A stretch of 64,000 bases of DNA from Mycobacterium colombiense (GTDB taxonomy: Bacteria; Actinomycetota; Actinomycetes; Mycobacteriales; Mycobacteriaceae), in NCBI RefSeq assembly GCF_003284975.1, contig NZ_QMEU01000008.1:1-64000 (forward strand), given 5' to 3'. Every line of letters begins with the position of its first letter. Position 1 is the stretch's first letter. This document shows, piece by piece, positions 52,651-60,950 of the stretch. Position numbers and translations under genes: made by a program. Under the pieces are notes generated by a model that was given only the letters and a program-made list of their open reading frames with translations, searched no databases and was not told the origin of the DNA.

Positions 52651-54006
52651 ATGAACAAGGACGATCTGATCCTGATCAGCGTGGACGATCACATCGCCGA
52701 GCCCGCCGACATGTTCGACGCTCACGTTCCCGCCGCCTACAAGGACCGAGCCCCGCGAGTGGTTCTCGAGCCCGACGGCATCCAGCAGTGGTACTACGGC
52801 GAGATCCGCGGACGCAACATGGGGCTGAACGCCGTCGCGGGAAAACCGCGCGAGATGTACAACATCGACGCCTCGCGCTACGACGAGATGCGACCGGGCT
52901 GCTTCAATGTCGACGAACGGGTGCGGGACATGAACGCCGGTGGTCAGCTGGCGGGGCTGAACTTCCCCAACTTCACCGGCTTTTCCGGCCAGGTCCTCAA
53001 CCAGGGCCCCGACCGCGACACGAACCTGGTGATGATCAAGGCCTACAACGACTGGCACGTCGACGAATGGTGCGGGGCCTACCCGGGCCGGTTCATCCCG
53101 TGCGGCATCCTGCCATTGTTCGACGTGACCGAGGCCGCCAAGGAAGTCAAGCGCCTCGCCGGCAAGGGCTGCCACGCGGTCACCTTCTCGGAGAACCCAG
53201 AAGCCTTGCAAATGCCCAGCATTCATACCAAATATTGGTATCCGTTGTTCGAGGCCGTCTGCGAACACGACACGGTGCTGTGCACCCATGTGGGGTCCGC
53301 GTCGCGCTCTCCCCAGGTGTCGACGGATGCCCCACCCAGCGTGCAGATGACGGCCTCGTCGATGATGAGCATGTTCACCTTCACCGAGCTCATCTGGGCG
53401 CAGTTCTGGGCCGACTTCCCGCAACTGAAGTTCTCGCTGACCGAGGGCGACGTCGGCTGGATACCGTACTTCCTCTGGCGGGCCGAACACGTCTACAACC
53501 GTCACTCGGGGTGGACGCTGGCGACATTCCCACCCGGGTACGGCGGACCCACCGATGTGTTCAAGCGGCACTTCTACACCTGCTTCATCAGCGACAAGGT
53601 GGGCGTGCAGAACATGAACTGGTTCAACGAGGACATGCTGTGCTGGGAGTCCGACTTCCCGCATTCGGACAGCAACTGGCCCTTCGCCCCGGAGGACATC
53701 ATCGCCACCATGGCCCACCTCGATGACACGGTGATCGATAAGATCACCCACGAAAACGCCATGGCCGCATACTCATTCGATCCGTTCCGGTACGTCCCGA
53801 AAGACCATGCCCGGGCCGGCTACTTGCGCGCCCAGGCCACCGACGTCGATGTGGTCACCCACGTCGGCCGCCAAGCCAGCCAGCGTGACCGTGACGCGTG
53901 GACGCGGATGACCCAGTTCGCGCTGCAGGCGCAGGCCTCGGCGCAGGCGCCGGTCACGGTCGAGGCGTCCGGAATCGCTGGGCGCGCGACCACCCTGGGC
54001 AACTGA
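52651..54006 (+). CDS. Amidohydro_2-family metal-dependent hydrolase/decarboxylase
   Basis: This 451-aa TIM-barrel protein starts LILISVDDHIAEPADMFDAH, with the D-x-H metal site. LCTHVGSASRSP carries a further metal histidine and MLCWESDFPHSDSNWPF the late aspartate. These are hallmarks of the Amidohydro_2 (ACMSD-like) family, which hydrolyses or decarboxylates ring-derived acids and includes enzymes of aromatic and steroid breakdown. It opens the second half of the cluster, 2 bp before the CoA-transferase GTG. The Ala/Gln-rich C-terminal tail (QAQASAQAPVTVEAS) is not part of the fold. The substrate is unknown. Confidence 0.85.
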   Translation: MNKDDLILISVDDHIAEPADMFDAHVPAAYKDRAPRVVLEPDGIQQWYYGEIRGRNMGLNAVAGKPREMYNIDASRYDEMRPGCFNVDERVRDMNAGGQLAGLNFPNFTGFSGQVLNQGPDRDTNLVMIKAYNDWHVDEWCGAYPGRFIPCGILPLFDVTEAAKEVKRLAGKGCHAVTFSENPEALQMPSIHTKYWYPLFEAVCEHDTVLCTHVGSASRSPQVSTDAPPSVQMTASSMMSMFTFTELIWAQFWADFPQLKFSLTEGDVGWIPYFLWRAEHVYNRHSGWTLATFPPGYGGPTDVFKRHFYTCFISDKVGVQNMNWFNEDMLCWESDFPHSDSNWPFAPEDIIATMAHLDDTVIDKITHENAMAAYSFDPFRYVPKDHARAGYLRAQATDVDVVTHVGRQASQRDRDAWTRMTQFALQAQASAQAPVTVEASGIAGRATTLGN

Positions 54007-54008
54007 GC

Positions 54009-56342
54009 GTGGGGGCCGAGGCGCCGTTCGCGGGCTGGCGCGTGCTGGAGCTGTGTAACGGCCTGCCGGCGTCCTACTGCGGCAAGATGTTCGCCGATGC
54101 CGGCGCCGAGGTGGTGAAAATCGAGTCACCGCAAGGCGATGCGCTGCGTCGGTGGTCGGCCGGCGGAGCGCCCGGCGCGTTGTTCGACTATCTGGCCGCG
54201 GGCAAGAAGTCGGTGGTCGATCACGGCCAGCCCGAGATCACCTCGCTGCTGGCCGGCGCCGACCTGGTCATCACCGACCTCACCGGCGGGCGGACGCTCG
54301 ACGACATCACCGCCCACACCGCCGCGGCGGCCGTGGTAGTGGCGGTGACACCGTTCGGCACCACCGGCCCCTACGTCGAAAACCAGCTGGCCGCCAACGA
54401 ATTCATCCTGCAGGCGCTATGCGGATCGATCGCCGGTCGCGGCTGGCCCGACGACGAGCCGGTGCAGGCGGGCGGCCGGCTCGGCGAATGGCTGGCGGGA
54501 ACGTTCGCCGCGGCCGCGGCCGCGGCAACGACCCGGCATGCGGCCCGAAGCGGACGCGGACACATCATCGATGTCTCGACGTACGAGGCCATGGCGATCG
54601 CCATGGGGGGTTTGTCCGCGATGGCGGCCAGCGTGCTGGGCGCCGATTCGCTGCTGTACGAACGGAGTTTGGAGCTGCCGTCGATCGTCCCGACGGCCGA
54701 CGGCATGGTCGGCTTCTGCACCATCACCGCGCAGCAGTTCCAGGACTTCCTGGTGATGATCGAGCGCGCCGATCTGGTCGACGACGCCGAACTGGCATCA
54801 TTCGCCGGCCGGGTCGAGCGCCGCGACGAGTTCCTGGGCATGGTCACCGGATGGACCGCGCGTCGAACCACCCAGGAGATCATCGATCTCGCGGTGGCGT
54901 TCCGGATTCCGGTCGCCCCCATAGCGACACCTGACACGCTCCCCGAGATCGACCACTTCTGCGAACGCGGCGTGTTCGTCGAATCGCCGACCGGGGTGCT
55001 GGCGCCCCGCGTGCCGTACCGCAGCGACGCGATGGCGACCCGTGGGCCCGCAGAACCGCCGCGACTCGGCGCCGACAACGGGCGGGTCCAGTGGCCGGTG
55101 CGGCCCCAACCGCCCCGCAGCGCCGACCCGGACGCGCTGCCGCTGTCTGAGATCCGGGTCACCGACTTCACCGCGTTCTGGGCGGGCCCGGTCGCCACCC
55201 AGCTGCTCGGCGCCCTGGGGGCGGACGTGATCAAGGTCGAGGGTGTGCGCCGGCCCGACGGCATGAGGTTCTCGGCCGGGCGCCCACCGGACTGGGACCA
55301 CTGGTGGGAGTGGGGCCCGGTCTTCCTGTGCAGCAACAACAACAAGCGGGGCGTCAGCCTCGAACTCGGCACCGAGGCCGGGCGAGAGCTGGCGCTCGGG
55401 CTCATCGCCGCGAGCGATTTGGTCGTCGAGAATTTCTCACCCCGGGTGATGGCGAACTTCGGCCTGGAATGGGATGCGGTGCGCGCCGCGAATCCGCGGG
55501 CGATCCTGGTCCGCATGCCTGCGTTCGGGCTCGACGGTCCGTGGCGCGATCGCGTCGGCTTTGCGCAGACGATGGAGCAGGCCACCGGCATGGCATGGGT
55601 GACCGGGCACGCCGACGGCCCGCCGGTGATCCCGCGGGGTGTGTGCGATCCGATCGCCGGGTTGCACGCCGCCTTCGCCGCCGTCGCGGGGCTGGTGATC
55701 CGTGACCGCCGGGGCGCCGGAATGCAGGTGGAAGCGACCATGGTCGAGGCCGCGCTCAACGTGGCAGCCGAAATGCTGGTCGAATACTCCCGCAATGGAA
55801 TCGCGCTGTGCCGCAACGGTAACCGAGGCCCGGGCGCCAGCCCCCAGGGCGTCTACCGGTGTCGTGGTGACGATGACTGGGTCGCGCTGGCCGCCCTCGA
55901 CGGCGCCGCCCGAGCGTCGTTGGCCGGCCTCCTCGGCCAGCCCGGGCTTCAGGATGCTGACTGGGCCGAGCGTGTCGACGACATCGACAAATTGATCTCC
56001 GCCTGGGCCGCGGGACATTCGGTCCCCGAGGCGGTTACCGCGCTGCGGGCGGCCGGTGTGGCCGCCGCGCCGGTCACACCCGCCGCGGCGCTGCTGACCG
56101 ATCCGCAGCTGCAGGCCCGCGGCTTCTGGGAGACGGTCGACCATCCCGTCGCCGGATCTTTCCTCTGCACCGGAATGCCTTTCGCGTTCCTCGGCATGCC
56201 GCGGCGCTGGATCCGGCGGCTGCCGCCGCTCTACGGCCAGCACACCGGCGAGGTACTGACCGGCCTGCTGGGGTTAAGTGAGCACGATCTGGACGCATTG
56301 CGCCGGTCGGGAACCATCAGCGCCCGGCCGGCGGGTCTATGA
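54009..56342 (+). CDS. Fused double class III CoA-transferase (CaiB/BaiF type)
   Basis: The 777-aa protein has two CaiB-type units (about 1-370 and 385-777). The second has the catalytic-aspartate segment RGVCDPIAGLHAAFA and HEAD-typical FWAGPVATQLLGALGADVIK. The first has the matching FADAGAEVVKIESPQGDALR, but at the aspartate position it reads RLGEWLAGTFAA, so the Asp appears replaced by Glu. Such proteins move CoA between acids or act as acyl-CoA racemases. A tandem fusion with one degenerate half mirrors the dehydrogenase in the same cluster. The GTG at 54009 is 2 bp after the amidohydrolase stop. Confidence 0.85.
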   Translation: MGAEAPFAGWRVLELCNGLPASYCGKMFADAGAEVVKIESPQGDALRRWSAGGAPGALFDYLAAGKKSVVDHGQPEITSLLAGADLVITDLTGGRTLDDITAHTAAAAVVVAVTPFGTTGPYVENQLAANEFILQALCGSIAGRGWPDDEPVQAGGRLGEWLAGTFAAAAAAATTRHAARSGRGHIIDVSTYEAMAIAMGGLSAMAASVLGADSLLYERSLELPSIVPTADGMVGFCTITAQQFQDFLVMIERADLVDDAELASFAGRVERRDEFLGMVTGWTARRTTQEIIDLAVAFRIPVAPIATPDTLPEIDHFCERGVFVESPTGVLAPRVPYRSDAMATRGPAEPPRLGADNGRVQWPVRPQPPRSADPDALPLSEIRVTDFTAFWAGPVATQLLGALGADVIKVEGVRRPDGMRFSAGRPPDWDHWWEWGPVFLCSNNNKRGVSLELGTEAGRELALGLIAASDLVVENFSPRVMANFGLEWDAVRAANPRAILVRMPAFGLDGPWRDRVGFAQTMEQATGMAWVTGHADGPPVIPRGVCDPIAGLHAAFAAVAGLVIRDRRGAGMQVEATMVEAALNVAAEMLVEYSRNGIALCRNGNRGPGASPQGVYRCRGDDDWVALAALDGAARASLAGLLGQPGLQDADWAERVDDIDKLISAWAAGHSVPEAVTALRAAGVAAAPVTPAAALLTDPQLQARGFWETVDHPVAGSFLCTGMPFAFLGMPRRWIRRLPPLYGQHTGEVLTGLLGLSEHDLDALRRSGTISARPAGL

Positions 56343-56343
56343 C

Positions 56344-56673
56344 ATGGCGGTCAGCCTGTGCGTGCCGCCCCGCGCCGGAGAACTGTGTGCACCGGTGCGC
56401 TTCCTGGTGCGCCAGGATTCCGTAGTGATGGAACTGACCGCGCGCCACCGCATCACCAGCGTCGAATGGGACGACGGCGAACGCGCGGTCGCGATGGTCG
56501 TCGAAATCACCGATCCGCAGACGGCCCGGCCGGTGGACGTGCGCATCGATGTCGTGGAGCCGGGCGCAGTGCCCGTCAACTCACGGGCCACGACGATCGG
56601 CACCATCACACGCGGTGGCCGTGAATACGACGTCATGGGAACGTATTTGGGAGTTGTCGCGGATGAGAACTAG
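56344..56673 (+). CDS. Small conserved hypothetical protein of the catabolic operon
   Basis: This 109-aa protein is predicted mainly beta (VRFLVRQDSVVMELTARHRI, AMVVEITDPQTARPVDVRID, REYDVMGTYLGVV). No known domain, cysteine pair or TM helix is seen. It begins 1 bp after the CoA-transferase stop and overlaps the next thiolase-like gene by 11 bp, so it is surely part of the operon. A small accessory or substrate-binding subunit for one of the neighbouring enzymes is possible. Confidence 0.65.
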   Translation: MAVSLCVPPRAGELCAPVRFLVRQDSVVMELTARHRITSVEWDDGERAVAMVVEITDPQTARPVDVRIDVVEPGAVPVNSRATTIGTITRGGREYDVMGTYLGVVADEN

Positions 56674-57829
56674 CCCGACCACGCGCACCGCGGCGATCGT
56701 CGGAGTGCACAACACCCGGCAGGGGAGACGGCTGGACGGCGAAACCTCACGCGGACTGGCGATCAAGGCGATCCTCGGCGCGCTCGACGATGCCGGCCTG
56801 ACCCTCGACGACGTCGACGGCATCAGCGCCAGCCCGGACTCGACCTCGTTGATCTACGACCTGCGCATCGGGCCGGCCTGGCAGGGCCTGGCCTTCGGGG
56901 TCGGCATGATCACCGAGGCGGTCACCGCGATCGAGCACGGCATGGCCGAGGTGGTGGTGTTGGTCGCCGCCCAGGCCGGCGAATACCGGGACCATGAGGC
57001 CACGGCGCCCTGGACCCGGCCGGAGAACGAATTCGTCGCCCCCTGGGGCATGTTCACCACCGCCGAGTTCGCGCTCATCGCGCGGCGCCACATGCATGCC
57101 TATGGCACCACGCGCGAACAACTTTCGATGGTGGCGGCGACCATCCGCAACAACGGCTCGCGCAATCCCGAAGCCGTGTACTACGACCGCGGGCCGTTCA
57201 GCCCGGAGGACATCACCGCGTCGCGCCCCATCGCCGACCCGTTCCATCTGCTGGACTGCGCCACCACCTCCGAAGGCGGGTGCGCGCTCGTCGTGGCCAA
57301 CATCGACGCCATCGACGTCAAGGGCCAACCCATCTACGTCTTGGGCAGCGGCGCGGACTTTCACGGCCCGTCCTACCAGCACCCCCCGGCGTACGACCTC
57401 GCCGGCCGGCGCGGAGACCATGTCAACGGTGTGGTGGGCCGGCGCGCGGCCGAGTGCGCCTTCACACACGCCGGCTTGCGCCGCGACGACGTCGACGTGC
57501 TGGAACTCTACGACCCGTTCTCCTTCGAAATCATCCGGCAGCTCGAGGCTTTCGGCTTCTGCGGCGACGGTGAGGGCGGTCCGTTTGTGGCCGAGGGCCA
57601 CATCGCCATCGACGGCAGCCACCCGATCACCACCGACGGCGGCACCATGTCGTTCAGCCATGCCGGCGCCAATCCGCAGATGATGCAGCGGGCGATCCGC
57701 GCGGTGCAGCAACTACGCGGGCAGGCCGGCGCCCTTCAGGTCCCCGATGCGCACGTCGCGCTGTGCAGCAACGGGGGAGCGGGGGCCCTGTTCACCACCG
57801 TGCTGATTCTGGGAGACCAACCACGATGA
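56663..57829 (+). CDS. Thiolase-fold lipid-transfer/aldolase-like protein (Ltp2 type), second copy
   Basis: This 388-aa protein has the same fold as the copy at 49752. The nucleophile region reads GLAFGVGMITEAVTAIEHG without a cysteine. The late motifs are DVLELYDPFSFEIIRQLEAF, TTDGGTMSFSHAGANPQMMQ and LCSNGGAGALFTTVLIL. It overlaps the DUF35 gene that follows by 4 bp (ATGA), again giving the aldolase-plus-DUF35 pair known from Ltp2/ChsH2. Two such pairs in one cluster suggest two separate carbon-carbon cleavage steps or two substrates. The ATG at 56663 overlaps the previous gene by 11 bp. Confidence 0.82.
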   Translation: MRTSPTTRTAAIVGVHNTRQGRRLDGETSRGLAIKAILGALDDAGLTLDDVDGISASPDSTSLIYDLRIGPAWQGLAFGVGMITEAVTAIEHGMAEVVVLVAAQAGEYRDHEATAPWTRPENEFVAPWGMFTTAEFALIARRHMHAYGTTREQLSMVAATIRNNGSRNPEAVYYDRGPFSPEDITASRPIADPFHLLDCATTSEGGCALVVANIDAIDVKGQPIYVLGSGADFHGPSYQHPPAYDLAGRRGDHVNGVVGRRAAECAFTHAGLRRDDVDVLELYDPFSFEIIRQLEAFGFCGDGEGGPFVAEGHIAIDGSHPITTDGGTMSFSHAGANPQMMQRAIRAVQQLRGQAGALQVPDAHVALCSNGGAGALFTTVLILGDQPR

Positions 57830-58260
57830 CTTCCGATCACTTGCGGCCCCAAGCCGGGCCCGTCCCGCACGCGAGCAGCCACGTCAGCCGCCCGTTCTGG
57901 GAGGGATGTCGCTCCCGCGAGCTGCGCTACCAGCGTTGCGCGGCTTGCGGATTGGCGAACTTCCCGCCGACCGAGCACTGCCGCCAATGCCTTTCGCAGG
58001 ACATCGCCTGGCGGCGGGGCAGCGGCCGCGGCGAGATCTACAGCTGGACGGTCGTATACCGGCCAGTGACACCGGAATTCGAACCGCCCTACGCGCCGGC
58101 GATCATCACCCTGGACGAGGGCTATCAGATGCTGACCAACGTCGTCGGCGTGCCACCGGAAAATCTGGCCGTCGGCATGCGGGTGCGCGTGCAGTTCCAC
58201 GCCACCGGGCCCGACGTGACGCTCCCGTACTTCGCCGCAGCGGAAACCGGCAGTTCGTGA
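57826..58260 (+). CDS. DUF35-family zinc-ribbon/OB-fold acyl-CoA-binding protein
   Basis: This 144-aa protein has an N-terminal helix (PFWEGCRSRELRYQ), a complete zinc ribbon (RCAACGLANFPPTEHCRQCL, Cys-x2-Cys and Cys-x2-Cys), then an OB fold (GEIYSWTVVYRPVTPEF, LAVGMRVRVQF). It is the standard form of the domain that binds acyl-CoA for a thiolase-fold partner, here the gene just upstream. It contrasts with the cysteine-free homologue at 50965. Its stop overlaps the PadR start. Confidence 0.87.
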   Translation: MTSDHLRPQAGPVPHASSHVSRPFWEGCRSRELRYQRCAACGLANFPPTEHCRQCLSQDIAWRRGSGRGEIYSWTVVYRPVTPEFEPPYAPAIITLDEGYQMLTNVVGVPPENLAVGMRVRVQFHATGPDVTLPYFAAAETGSS

Positions 58261-58907
58261 GCCCGAGAACCAGCAACGGCCTGCCGGTCACGGCGTACCT
58301 GGTGTTGGGGGTGCTGGCCGCCAACGACGAGCAACTCACCGCCGGCGAGATCAAGATGCGTGCCGAACTGTCGGTCGGGCACTTCTATTGGTCGCCGTCG
58401 GTCAGTCACGTGCGCCGCGAACTGACCCGGCTGCTGCAGCGGGGCATGGTCAGCGAGATCGGCGCGCAATCCGGCAAGCGCGCCATCACCCTGTACGAGA
58501 CCACCGATGCCGGCCGCGACGCGCTGCGCCGCTGGGTGCAGCACTTCCCGGGCCCCGACCGCGTGGTCATCAAGCATCCCGTCATCCTCAAAACGTGGCT
58601 CGCGCGCGGCCAGGATCCCGAACACGTCGTCGACACCTTGGACCGCCATCTGGACGCCACCCGCGCCCGGTTGGACGAGGCGCTGTGGTCGCGGCAGCGG
58701 TCGGCCGAACTCGGCATCACCGAGGACCCCGAGCAGCGGTACTCCTTCGCGGTGTTGGATTACGCCATCCGCGGGCTCTACGCCGAGATCTCCAACATCA
58801 CCCAGCTGCGCGACGAGATCGCCGCCGGCACAACCCGGGACCCGGTCAAACGGGTGCGACGGTCGAAGGGTCAGATCCGGCGCCGGATACCGAGGAACCC
58901 GGCTTAG
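58257..58907 (+). CDS. PadR-family transcriptional regulator
   Basis: This 216-aa protein has a winged helix-turn-helix (about 8-85, GLPVTAYLVLGVLAANDEQL, FYWSPSVSHVRRELTRLLQR) and a C-terminal helical dimerisation domain (about 110-190) as in PadR/Vir regulators. It is the last gene of the operon, its GTG overlapping the DUF35 stop by 4 bp. It may sense a pathway product and control the cluster. Its last 62 bp overlap the 3' end of the convergent fadD17-type gene, and its stop codon is the first base triplet of a 54-bp tandem repeat. Confidence 0.85.
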   Translation: MSPRTSNGLPVTAYLVLGVLAANDEQLTAGEIKMRAELSVGHFYWSPSVSHVRRELTRLLQRGMVSEIGAQSGKRAITLYETTDAGRDALRRWVQHFPGPDRVVIKHPVILKTWLARGQDPEHVVDTLDRHLDATRARLDEALWSRQRSAELGITEDPEQRYSFAVLDYAIRGLYAEISNITQLRDEIAAGTTRDPVKRVRRSKGQIRRRIPRNPA

Positions 58908-60588
58908 TCGATGGTGGCGACCCGCCGCGCCCGGCTCCGCCGAGCTTGCGATCGACACTAGTCGATGGTGGCGACCCGCCGCGCCCGGCTTCGCCGCCCT
59001 TGCGATCGCCACTGAGGGTGTAGGCCGTGCCCCGGGGTTGGCGCTCCCACAGCACTTCGCCGGCGTCGACGGTCGTTCCCTGAGCGATCAACTGGCGCTT
59101 GAGCACCTTGTGCGTGGCGGTGCTGGGCAGGTCGACCGCGATCCGGACGTAGCGCGGACGGGCCTTGGGGGACAGGTCGGGCTGGGCGTCCAGGAACGCT
59201 TCGAACTCCGCGGCGGTCAGGGTGTGACCGTCGTTGAGGACAATCGCGGCCATCACCTGATCGCCGACGTGGCCGTCGGCCACGGCATAGACCGCGACCC
59301 GGCTGACCGCGTTGTGGCGCAACAGGATCCGTTCGATCGGCGCCGCCGCCAGATTTTCGCCATCCACCCGCATCCAGTCGGCGGTGCGCCCGGCCAGGTA
59401 GATCCAGCCGTCGGCGTCCCGGTAGGCCAGGTCCCCGGACCAGTACATGCCGTGGCGCATGCGTTCGGCGTTCGCGTCCGGGTCGTTGTAATAGCCGGTG
59501 AAGAAACCCGAACCCGCCGTGTTGACCAACTCGCCCACGGCTTCGTCGGCGTTGACCAGCGCCCCAGCGGCGTCGAACCGGGCGATCGCACATTCGGTGA
59601 CGGTGTCGCTGTTGTAGACCGCCACCCCGGGGGCGCCGCGGCCGATCGAGCCCTTCGGGGTTCCGGGTTCGCGGATGATGATGACGGCGTTCTCGGTGGA
59701 CCCGAAGCCGTCCTCGACCTGCACACCGAACCGGCGGCCGAATTCCTCGATGTCCTTGTCGTTGGCCTCGTTGCCGAACGCCACCCGCAGGGGATTGTCC
59801 GCGTCGTCCTCGCGTTCGGCGGTGGCCAGGATGTAGGCCAGCGGCTTCCCGACGTAGTTCATGTAGGTGGCGCCGTAGCGGCGGACGTCCTCGAGAAAAC
59901 TGCTCGCCGAGAATTTCGCGGGCACGATCGCCGCACCCGAGCACACCGCGGGTGCCCAGCCCGCGACGACCGCGTTGGAGTGAAACAGGGGCATCGACAC
60001 GTAGCAGGTGTCTTGGTCGGTGAGGGTGAAGCGGTCGGCCAGGCTGAGACCGGCGATGGTGGCCATGAAGTGGGATACCTGGACGGCCTTGGGATTTCCG
60101 CTCGTGCCCGAGGTGAAGATCATCATGAAGGCGTCCATCGCGGTGACTTGCCGATGTGGCGTCAGTTCGCCTGCGGCGCCGACGAATTCGGCCCATTGCG
60201 CTGTCGAGGTGTCGAGGATCTGCGTGCCGGCGAGGTCCAGGCCGTCGAGCAGCGGCCGATGTTCGGCATCGGTCACCACGAACTGACAGTCCGAACGACG
60301 GACATCGGCGGCCAGCGCCTCACCGCGCCGCGTGTTGTTCAGGCCGCACAGCACGTAGCCGCCGAGCCCGGCCGCCGCCATCTGGCTCAGCATCTCGGGC
60401 GTGTTCCCCAGCAGGGCACCGACGTGCACGGGCCGTTGCGGATCGGCGGCGGCCAGCAGCGCGGCGGCCCGCGCCGCGGCGCCCTCCAGATACTGACGCC
60501 AAGTCCATTGCAGGTCATGGTATTTCACCGCGACTGACGGATCGGACAGGCGCTTGTTCAGCAGCGCTTGAATCGTGTCGTCAGCCAT
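58846..60588 (-). CDS. FadD17-type acyl-CoA synthetase
   Basis: This 580-aa AMP-forming ligase contains the P-loop-like IFTSGTSGNPKAVQVSHFMA, the DGFGSTENAVII motif, YWSGDLAYRDADGWIYLAGR and the KVLKRQL-type catalytic lysine end. These match FadD17 of M. tuberculosis (about 500 aa). It would activate a carboxylic acid to its CoA thioester, the entry step for the cluster. About 55 extra residues follow the normal end (YTLSGD); they come from a 54-bp tandem repeat read in frame and are Gly/Ser/Pro-rich. A shared operator lies 35 bp upstream of the ATG at 60588. Confidence 0.88.
   Translation of the reverse strand: MADDTIQALLNKRLSDPSVAVKYHDLQWTWRQYLEGAAARAAALLAAADPQRPVHVGALLGNTPEMLSQMAAAGLGGYVLCGLNNTRRGEALAADVRRSDCQFVVTDAEHRPLLDGLDLAGTQILDTSTAQWAEFVGAAGELTPHRQVTAMDAFMMIFTSGTSGNPKAVQVSHFMATIAGLSLADRFTLTDQDTCYVSMPLFHSNAVVAGWAPAVCSGAAIVPAKFSASSFLEDVRRYGATYMNYVGKPLAYILATAEREDDADNPLRVAFGNEANDKDIEEFGRRFGVQVEDGFGSTENAVIIIREPGTPKGSIGRGAPGVAVYNSDTVTECAIARFDAAGALVNADEAVGELVNTAGSGFFTGYYNDPDANAERMRHGMYWSGDLAYRDADGWIYLAGRTADWMRVDGENLAAAPIERILLRHNAVSRVAVYAVADGHVGDQVMAAIVLNDGHTLTAAEFEAFLDAQPDLSPKARPRYVRIAVDLPSTATHKVLKRQLIAQGTTVDAGEVLWERQPRGTAYTLSGDRKGGEAGRGGSPPSTSVDRKLGGAGRGGSPPSTKPGSSVSGAGSDPSTVAPV
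58905..59012. repeat. Two 54-bp direct repeats at the PadR/fadD17 convergent ends
   Basis: Units 58905-58958 and 58959-59012 agree at 50 of 54 positions and begin with the same tagtcgatggtggcgacccg. The first unit begins exactly at the PadR stop TAG. On the minus strand the repeat is read in frame as DRKGGEAGRGGSPPST and DRKLGGAGRGGSPPST within the ligase C-terminus. It may be a dispersed mycobacterial intergenic repeat that was read into the gene. Confidence 0.85.
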
Positions 60589-60622
60589 CGGCCGGATCCA
60601 CCTTCACTTAGCCCATCCTGCG

Positions 60623-60641
60623 AGACGAGACGGTCCGTCTT
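60623..60641. promoter_or_regulatory. Second copy of the TetR-type operator, before fadD17-type gene
   Basis: agacgagacggtccgtctt is identical to 47446-47464. Its core AGACGG-T-CCGTCT occupies 60628-60640. It sits 35 bp upstream of the ligase start, where repressor binding would block transcription. The outer ACAAGAC/GTCTTGT arms of the first site are not conserved here. Confidence 0.7.
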
Positions 60642-60950
60642 ATAGTAGCGGTTGGCTCGGCCGAGAGGTAAGTGGCCTGCCGCCTCGCGCCACGCATGTG
60701 TGAAGTTTTCACACTTATTTCGCTCACGATTCCGCTTCGGGGCCCGCGTGTATGGCGGATCCGTTCGTCTCGGACGGTCATCATTGGCCCCATGCTGTTT
60801 GAGCTGCACCGGTCGCTGTTGCTGTTACGGAATCGAGCGCGTGAACTTCGCCGCGAAATCTCACAGTCGCGATCGTCGCACCTGTCCGGCCGGCGGCACG
60901 GCCGCAGAGGACCATCGAAGGGCGGCGGCCAAAGTTGATGCGCGGCGGCG
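60642..60950. other. Intergenic region without a supported gene
   Basis: These 309 bp lie between the ligase operator and the SDR stop. Short frames are open, but none has coding character, a ribosome-binding site or a recognisable family. The SDR gene ends into it from the right. No terminator hairpin is obvious. Confidence 0.45.

Noticed and set aside
60672-60938. 88-codon plus-strand frame in the gap between the ligase and SDR genes
   Set aside because: No ribosome-binding site, no family, Arg/Ser-rich composition typical of non-coding high-GC DNA.
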